A DNA stretch of 27,818 nt from an uncultured Pseudomonas sp. (GTDB taxonomy: Bacteria > Pseudomonadota > Gammaproteobacteria > Pseudomonadales > Pseudomonadaceae), in the NCBI GenBank assembly GCA_946886875.1, contig CAMPJN010000007.1:1-27818 (forward strand). Direction: 5' to 3'. The notes beneath the pieces are model-generated. The model was given only the letters and a program-made list of their open reading frames with translations, was not told where the DNA came from and made no database searches. The stretch's first letter is position 1; every line of letters begins with the position of its first letter. The position numbers and the translations under genes are program-made. This document shows positions 23,296 to 27,818 of the stretch, one piece after another.

Positions 23296-24183
23296 ATGAA
23301 ACTCAGCCTTGGCCCCGTACTCTTCTATTGGCGCCGCGAGAAGTATCTGGATTTTTACGCCGAAATGTCCGAGCAACCGCTGGATGCGATCTACCTCGGC
23401 GAAACCGTGTGCTCCAAGCGCCGCGCCTTGAGCCTGGACGACTGGCTCGGCCTGGCCCGCGAACTGCGCGAATGCACCCGCGCCGAACTGCTGTTGTCCA
23501 GCTTGGCCTTGGTCGAGGCGGCCTCCGAGCTGTCCAGCCTCAAGCGCCTGTGCGACAACGGCGAGTTGCGAGTGGAGGCCAACGACATGGGTGCGGTGCA
23601 GTTCCTCAGTGAGCGCAAACTGCCCTTCGTCGCCGGCCCGGCGCTCAACCTGTACAACGGCTATGCCCTGGCCGAGCTGGTCGACTGCGGTTTGCAGCGC
23701 TGGGTGCCGCCGGTGGAATGTTCCGGCACCTTGCTGCTGAGCGTGCTGAAACAGCTCGATGGTCTCGGCGTGACACGGCCCGAAGTCGAGGTGTTCGCCT
23801 ACGGCCATTTGCCCCTGGCTTACTCGGCGCGTTGCTTTACCGCGCGGGCGGAGAATCGGCCCAAGGACGATTGCCAGATATGCTGCGAGAACTACCCGGA
23901 AGGCATAACGCTGCACAGCCAGGAGCAAGAGCCGCTGTTCACCCTCAATGGCATCCAGACCATGTCGGCCAAGGTCAACAACCTGTTGGCGGACTACGGC
24001 CAACTGGTCGAAAACGGCGCCGATCTGCTGCGTTTGAGCCCCCGCGCCGAAGGCATGAGCGGGGTGGTAAAGGCCTTCGATGCGGTGCGCAACGGCGAAC
24101 TGCCGCCGCTGGCGGTCGACGGCTGCAATGGTTACTGGCATGGCCGCGCCGGCATGCTCGGCACCGAGGATTTACCGCAATGA
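23296..24183 (+). CDS. ubiV: O2-independent ubiquinone hydroxylation protein UbiV
   Basis: A 295-residue partner of UbiU (formerly YhbV). Cysteines 39, 180, 193 and 197 coincide with the 4Fe-4S ligands of E. coli UbiV. The start MKLSLGPVLFYWRREKYLDF and the GHLPLAYSARCFTAR block (170-184) are typical. The ATG at 23296 has GAGGAGG 5-6 nt upstream and lies 10 nt after ubiU; a longer frame from 23128 is an overlap artefact inside ubiU. Its stop overlaps the ubiT start as ATGA, so the three genes form one operon. Confidence 0.96.
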   Translation: MKLSLGPVLFYWRREKYLDFYAEMSEQPLDAIYLGETVCSKRRALSLDDWLGLARELRECTRAELLLSSLALVEAASELSSLKRLCDNGELRVEANDMGAVQFLSERKLPFVAGPALNLYNGYALAELVDCGLQRWVPPVECSGTLLLSVLKQLDGLGVTRPEVEVFAYGHLPLAYSARCFTARAENRPKDDCQICCENYPEGITLHSQEQEPLFTLNGIQTMSAKVNNLLADYGQLVENGADLLRLSPRAEGMSGVVKAFDAVRNGELPPLAVDGCNGYWHGRAGMLGTEDLPQ

Positions 24184-24677
24184 AAACCTTCGCCCGTTTC
24201 GCCATGCGTGCCGGCCAACCGTTGCTGCCCTTGGGCCAGCACGTGCCCTTCATGCTGCAACGCCTGGTGCTGGAAAAGGTCATTGCGCGCCTGTTCGCCG
24301 AACCCCTGGCCGGCGGCGAGTTCGATCTGCTGCAAGGACGCTGGCTGCGTCTGGAAGTCAGCGACTTGCACCTGGCCTGGTGCCTGACCCGCGACCACCG
24401 TGGCTTGCGCATCGCCCCAGACGCGCCGGTGGATGTGTGCATCCGCGGCAACTGGCGCGAATTCCTCCTGCTCGCCAGTCGCCAGGAAGACCCGGACACC
24501 CTGTTCTTCCGCCGCCGCCTGACCATCGAAGGCGACACCGACCTCGGCCTGGGCATCAAAAACCTGCTCGACAGCCTAGACCCCGACAACCTGCCGCCCA
24601 GACTCTGGGCCCTGATCTGCGCCCTCGGCGAAACCGTTAAAGAACAAGCCCCGGCGGGCAAGGCCCAGGCTCTGTAG
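24180..24677 (+). CDS. ubiT: Ubiquinone anaerobic biosynthesis accessory factor UbiT
   Basis: A 165-residue SCP2-domain protein (formerly YhbT), thought to bind the lipid quinone intermediates in the O2-independent ubiquinone pathway, replacing UbiJ. Seen: an N-terminal amphipathic stretch, PFMLQRLVLEKVIARLF (about 23-39), and the SCP2 core with DVCIRGNWREFLLLASRQED then DTLFFRRRLTIEGDTDLGL and KNLLDSL. The ATG at 24180 overlaps the ubiV stop. It is the last gene of the operon and faces dnr; a large palindrome separates them. Confidence 0.94.
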   Translation: MKTFARFAMRAGQPLLPLGQHVPFMLQRLVLEKVIARLFAEPLAGGEFDLLQGRWLRLEVSDLHLAWCLTRDHRGLRIAPDAPVDVCIRGNWREFLLLASRQEDPDTLFFRRRLTIEGDTDLGLGIKNLLDSLDPDNLPPRLWALICALGETVKEQAPAGKAQAL

Positions 24678-24700
24678 GAACGGCAGATCCGTCCGTTGTT

Positions 24701-24771
24701 GTAGCCCGGGTTGAGCGAAGCGATACCCGGGTATCGGCGCCCTGGGTATCGCTGCGCTCAACCCAGGCTAC
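24701..24771. repeat. 71-bp palindrome between ubiT and dnr
   Basis: GTAGCCCGGGTTGAGCGAAG (24701-24720) and the segment ending AACCCAGGCTAC at 24771 form a long imperfect inverted repeat with GATACCC/GGGTATC inside. It is embedded in an outer TGTAGGA...TCCTACA pair (about 24674-24831), suggesting one repeat inserted in another. It lies between convergent genes and may act as a two-way transcript end. Its arm TTGAGCGAAGCGATACCCGG (24711-24730) recurs near 178-197. Confidence 0.7.
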
Positions 24772-24839
24772 GTGCTGTCGCTTGTGAAATTCTCGCGGCG
24801 AAGGCGGAGTGCCGCCCAGCCGCTCCTACAAACAACCAT

Positions 24840-25517
24840 TCAATCGCAATAATTGGCCAGGCTGTGGCTATCCAATACGCGGATATCGCGGCGTTCCATG
24901 GCGATCAATCCGGCGTCGATCAGGCGATGGAGAATCCGCGAGAAGGTCTCAGGCTGAATGCCCAACTGCGAGGCGATCAGGCGTTTGGGCACGCTGAGAT
25001 GGATTTTGCCGTTGCCCACGGCTTGCTGTTGGCACAGGTAGCGAGCTACCCGGCGGCTGGCGTTGGCCAGGGACAGGGTGTCGATTTCGTTGAGGCGCTG
25101 ATGCAGGCGGATGCTGAACGCGGCCAGCAGGTCGAGGCAGATCTTCGGTTGGCTTTCCAGCAATTGCCGGTAATGGGCGCCGTCGATGCTGATCAGGGTG
25201 CTGTTCTTCAAGGCCCCGGCGGTCACCGGGTAATGCCGCGCCCCACTGAACAAAAGCGCTTCGGCAAAACTCTGGCCGGCGGAAATCACCTCCACCAGCT
25301 TTTCCTGACCTTCGAGCAATACGCGGATCAGTTTGATCTGCCCATGCAGCAATAGATAAAAACGCTCGGCCTTGTCGCCCTGATGGAAGAGCACGTCGCC
25401 GCTTTCCAGCCGGCGTGAGATGGCCAGGTTGCAAACTTCCTGAAAGGCGAACTCGGGCAACCTGGCGAATAGATGGTGTTGTCGAAGTGCGGCAAGCGTC
25501 GTAACGTCGGTGAGCAT
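24840..25517 (-). CDS. dnr: Crp/Fnr-family NO-sensing regulator Dnr
   Basis: A 225-residue Crp/Fnr transcription factor that resembles P. aeruginosa DNR (227 aa) in length and sequence. The FNR-type N-terminal cysteine cluster is missing, so it is not Anr; His14 and His15 in RQHHLF match DNR residues tied to haem. The cyclic-nucleotide-like barrel spans about 20-120, the dimer helix 125-150, and the helix-turn-helix ends QPETFSRILHRL (188-199), whose Glu190, Ser193 and Arg194 read TTGAT half-sites. DNR-type proteins activate nir, nor and nos genes when NO is present. The ATG at 25517 has AGGAGG 8-9 nt upstream; the longer frame to 25580 is rejected. A NarL-type site lies upstream. Confidence 0.92.
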   Translation of the reverse strand: MLTDVTTLAALRQHHLFARLPEFAFQEVCNLAISRRLESGDVLFHQGDKAERFYLLLHGQIKLIRVLLEGQEKLVEVISAGQSFAEALLFSGARHYPVTAGALKNSTLISIDGAHYRQLLESQPKICLDLLAAFSIRLHQRLNEIDTLSLANASRRVARYLCQQQAVGNGKIHLSVPKRLIASQLGIQPETFSRILHRLIDAGLIAMERRDIRVLDSHSLANYCD

Positions 25518-25580
25518 TGGGCCACCTCCTTGCCACCATGCTAGGGCGGCAAGGGCGGTGAGCCCATTCCTCCGAGGCAC

Positions 25581-25596
25581 TACCTCTAAAGAGGCA
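25581..25596 (-). promoter_or_regulatory. NarL-type 7-2-7 site upstream of dnr
   Basis: TACCTCT-AA-AGAGGCA has two NarL heptamers in the inverted 7-2-7 form; the first fits TACYYMT fully and the second differs at one base. Its centre is 71 bp before the dnr start and it overlaps the 3' end of the preceding gene. Nitrate control of dnr through NarXL is known in P. aeruginosa; here it is inferred. Confidence 0.6.
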
Positions 25597-26386
25597 GTCC
25601 GGTGTTTGGCTGTTTACCGGCATACAGCAAGGTGAGTTGATTCATCAGCAATTGCAGGCTGTCGCAGCTGGTGCTGATCACCGTGGGCACGTAGCGGCCA
25701 TCGTTGGAAAGGCGAAAGCCGCTTTGCGAGAAGCGCCACTGCGCCTTGACCTTGCCGAGCAGCGCCAGGGTCTGCGCATCGTTCACCGGCGCGACGAGCA
25801 GTTGCGCAAGGGTCGCATCGAATTCGTCGACGCTTTGCTGCAATTGCTTATCCAGGTCGGTCACCGGCACCCGCCAGCTGGCGGCGAGGTAGAGCATGGC
25901 GATGCGTTGGCTGAGCATGCGCTGACGGCCGCTGCTGTTTACCAGCTGTACCGTCTTGGCGCCGCTGTGGCGCTCAATGCTTTGCACCAACGTTTCGCTG
26001 GCATCCAGCAGTGCTTGGCTTTGCCCGATGACCTGCAGGGCCTGATCCGCCTGCGGGCGTTGCAACACCTGCAGCTTGAACGGCTGCCAAAGTTGTTGCA
26101 GTTGTTCGAGCTGTTGCTGCAGGGCAGGGCTGTCGACGTAAAGCTCAAGCGTTTGCAGGTTGCTGTCGAACAGCGCCAGGCTTTCGTCGAGCTGGCGGTT
26201 GGCTTGCTCGACGCGCACCTCGCTGCCAATCATCAGGTAATTCTTGGCGATACGCTGGCTGAGCATGCGTTGCATGCCGGAAAGGTTGATGGCTTCGGCT
26301 GCGCTGATCGCCGCCAAGCTGACCTGGCCGAGTTGGCCAAGGGCTAACAGCAGAATCAGCGCGAGCCGCGATCCGAGGTAATGCAT
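25586..26386 (-). CDS. Periplasmic protein with two PilJ/NarX-type sensor modules
   Basis: A 266-residue protein with a signal peptide (MHYLGSRLALILLLALGQLG, cleavage probably after VSLA near residue 26). It repeats a motif of the type IV pilus/NarX-like sensor family: LSGMQRMLSQRIAKNYL (about 35-51) and SSGRQRMLSQRIAMLYL (about 150-166). In NarX and NarQ the related P-box binds nitrate or nitrite. Here there is no kinase, methyl-accepting or other output domain, so it acts alone in the periplasm, perhaps as a ligand-binding partner. The ATG at 26386 has AAGGA 8 nt upstream. It follows the porin gene by 56 nt with a hairpin between, and dnr lies 68 nt downstream, which suggests a link to nitrate or NO signalling. 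Confidence 0.8.
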   Translation of the reverse strand: MHYLGSRLALILLLALGQLGQVSLAAISAAEAINLSGMQRMLSQRIAKNYLMIGSEVRVEQANRQLDESLALFDSNLQTLELYVDSPALQQQLEQLQQLWQPFKLQVLQRPQADQALQVIGQSQALLDASETLVQSIERHSGAKTVQLVNSSGRQRMLSQRIAMLYLAASWRVPVTDLDKQLQQSVDEFDATLAQLLVAPVNDAQTLALLGKVKAQWRFSQSGFRLSNDGRYVPTVISTSCDSLQLLMNQLTLLYAGKQPNTGLPL

Positions 26387-26406
26387 GGTGGCTTTCCTTG
26401 TGAGGT

Positions 26407-26433
26407 TCGGCCGCCACGCAAGGCGGCGGCCGA
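26407..26433 (-). other. Intercistronic hairpin between porin and sensor genes
   Basis: TCGGCCGCC (26407-26415) pairs perfectly with GGCGGCCGA (26425-26433) over 9 bp around a 9-nt loop. No T run follows, so it is more likely an mRNA-stabilising or partial attenuation element, allowing more porin than sensor protein, than a full terminator. Confidence 0.5.
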
Positions 26434-26442
26434 GAGGGGCGA

Positions 26443-27681
26443 TCAATAGCTGTACTGCGCCTGCAGCCAGAGTTTGTCGGTATCGATGGCGAAGTCGTCG
26501 GCGTCGTAGCGCGCGGCTTTGATCAGGCCGACCAGACCTTTCACCCCAGGCACCGGATGGGCATAGGACAGGTTGAATTCCTCGCCGTAATGGCTGCTGC
26601 CCTGTTCTGCGCGATAGTCGTGATAAACCCCGGTCAGGCTGCCGCCGAGCAGCGGCGCGCCTGCACTCAGGTAGCTGTCCTTGATCCCGGAAGCCGGGGT
26701 GGTGAGGAAGATATCGGCCCAGCCCTGGAAGGCGTGTTTGGTCGCCAGCGGAGTCTGGAACGCGCGGTTGCCCGGGCCATTGTCGCCGCCGAGCACTTCG
26801 AGGCCGGCCTTCAGCGCGGTGCCGGCCACTGTGTAGCCGAGTTCGGCCAGGTAGTACTCGCTGCTCAGCTCGGCGGGGTTGCCGGCGTAGTCGCGTTGCC
26901 GTGCGTATTCCAGGGCATAGCTAAGCCCCTGTGCGACGCCATGCAGGCGCACGCCGGTGGTTTTGCTCGACAGCGTGGAATAGGCCGCGGCCGGCGTGAT
27001 CGCCAGGTTATCCAGGCCGAGCAGGTAGTGATAGGCGGTGAGCGTCAGCTCGGGGCGCAGTACGTACTGGGCGTTGATCAGGTGACTGTGGCCTTCGATA
27101 TTGGCCGGGTTGCTGCGGTTGTCGAAGCGGTTGTCGTCGGGGCCGAAGATGCTGTTGATATTGTCGATATAGGCGTAGGTCAGGGTCAGACCGTCCACGG
27201 GTTTCAGCTGGCCGAGAACACCGTCGTAGGTCTGCTCGTTCTGCCGCCAGGCCACGCCGCCGACGAAGCGCTGGTTATCCAGGTTGATCCGTTGGCGCCC
27301 AACCACCGCGCTGCCGTATTGGTGGTCGTAGCGCAGCAACGCCTGGTTGATCTCGCTGCCGTCCGGGTCAACCACCGGGGAAAAATCGCCCTGACCGTTG
27401 CGCGTGTTGTTGTAGCTGGCATCGCCGATGCGGCTGACATTGTCCGCCTCGACCAGCGCCGAGAGGCCATACCACTTGCCGCTTTGCACGCCGATACGGG
27501 TGCGAAGGGTTTGCGCGTTGGCGTTGTTCAGCGCGTTGTCCTGGTCGACATGCTCATAGCGGTAGCGCGCATCGAGAATCAGCTTGCCGTCCTCGATCAG
27601 CTTGGCGAAATCTTCGCCGGCAGCGGCGCCACTGGCGCAGGTGAGCAGGGCGAGGGCGATTGGCGTTAGGCGGGTTTTCAT
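26443..27681 (-). CDS. Outer-membrane beta-barrel, alginate-export/porin type
   Basis: A 412-residue outer-membrane protein. The signal peptide MKTRLTPIALALLTCASGAA is followed by a probable cut in AAAG|EDF. The rest is built of alternating beta strands and ends in an aromatic residue (AQYSY), as needed for BAM-assisted insertion. It resembles the alginate-export/AlgE-like barrel family of Pseudomonas more than OprD, with LDARYRYEHVDQD and VVGRQRINLDNQRFVGG typical. The substrate is unknown; alginate itself is unlikely, because no alginate genes are nearby and the promoter carries a perfect Anr/Dnr box, so an anaerobic solute such as nitrate or nitrite is possible. The ATG at 27681 has GAGG upstream. 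It heads an operon with the periplasmic sensor-like gene. Confidence 0.88.
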   Translation of the reverse strand: MKTRLTPIALALLTCASGAAAGEDFAKLIEDGKLILDARYRYEHVDQDNALNNANAQTLRTRIGVQSGKWYGLSALVEADNVSRIGDASYNNTRNGQGDFSPVVDPDGSEINQALLRYDHQYGSAVVGRQRINLDNQRFVGGVAWRQNEQTYDGVLGQLKPVDGLTLTYAYIDNINSIFGPDDNRFDNRSNPANIEGHSHLINAQYVLRPELTLTAYHYLLGLDNLAITPAAAYSTLSSKTTGVRLHGVAQGLSYALEYARQRDYAGNPAELSSEYYLAELGYTVAGTALKAGLEVLGGDNGPGNRAFQTPLATKHAFQGWADIFLTTPASGIKDSYLSAGAPLLGGSLTGVYHDYRAEQGSSHYGEEFNLSYAHPVPGVKGLVGLIKAARYDADDFAIDTDKLWLQAQYSY

Positions 27682-27739
27682 AGCGATGCCTCATCAGATG
27701 AATTCTGTGGGCACGGTAGCTTGAGGTTTTTCGGCGGTA

Positions 27740-27753
27740 TTGATTGCCATCAA
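27740..27753 (-). promoter_or_regulatory. Perfect Anr/Dnr box upstream of the porin
   Basis: TTGATTGCCATCAA is an exact match to TTGAT-N4-ATCAA. It lies 58 nt before the porin ATG. With the centre at -41.5, TACCGT (27713-27718, minus strand) would serve as -10. As the site is symmetric it could also serve a divergent gene beyond the window. Confidence 0.85.
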
Positions 27754-27818
27754 GATAACGGAAAAGTTATCCCGCCGGTATTCGGGCGGCATGGAAAGTC
27801 GCCGGCGCGAAGCGAACA

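Noticed and set aside
25628..25655. Possible Anr box (TTGCTGATGAATCAA, minus strand) upstream of dnr
   Set aside because: The TTG and CAA halves are one base too far apart and the inner bases do not fit; it is inside the coding sequence of the upstream gene.
27791..27818. Start of a divergent plus-strand gene at the window edge
   Set aside because: An ATG opens a frame to the end, but only nine codons are visible and there is no good ribosome site.

Overview
This window looks like chromosomal DNA of a denitrifying Pseudomonas (sensu lato, including Stutzerimonas-like lineages). The evidence is high-GC coding DNA, the glgA-treZ-malQ-treY-DUF2934-glgX order known from P. aeruginosa PA2165-PA2160, a moaB-moeA-ubiU-ubiV-ubiT order like PA3915-PA3911, and Pseudomonas-type intergenic palindromes. 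The species cannot be fixed by eye. No rRNA, tRNA, CRISPR array, transposase or phage gene was seen.

Left part (about 0.4-11.9 kb, all minus strand): one compact alpha-glucan/trehalose operon reading glgA > treZ > malQ > treY > DUF2934 protein > glgX > PIG-L deacetylase. Most junctions are stop/start overlaps (TTGA, GTGA, ATGA), so translation is probably coupled. GlgA makes alpha-1,4-glucan, GlgX debranches it, MalQ reshuffles maltodextrins, and TreY plus TreZ cut free trehalose from chain ends.

Middle (about 12.2-14.0 kb): a CinA C-terminal-family gene split by a +1 frameshift at a run of eight A, then a more AT-rich islet with two minus-strand genes I do not recognise and a plus-strand terminator-like hairpin lying inside one of them.

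Nitric-oxide block (about 14.0-18.4 kb): nnrS plus a small four-helix membrane protein on the plus strand, and dnrN (YtfE/ScdA-type Fe-S repair) divergent from norR. Upstream of both nnrS and dnrN I find three GGT-N7-ACC-like boxes with nearly the same spacing, an IHF-like site and a sigma-54-like -24/-12 element, so NorR probably drives both.

Anaerobic block (about 18.4-27.8 kb): a HemN-like protein that lacks the radical-SAM cysteines; moaB-moeA (molybdenum cofactor); ubiU-ubiV-ubiT (O2-independent ubiquinone synthesis); and, on the minus strand, an outer-membrane beta-barrel, a periplasmic PilJ/NarX-sensor-like protein and the Dnr regulator. FNR/Anr/Dnr-type boxes lie 57-59 nt upstream of the hemN-like, ubiU and porin start codons, and a NarL-type 7-2-7 site lies upstream of dnr. 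Together the right half is a nitrate/NO respiration and NO-defence locus with its own regulators. Intergenic repeats include a REP-like pair, a 158-bp element with 14-bp terminal inverted repeats, and a large palindrome whose arm also occurs at the left end of the window.
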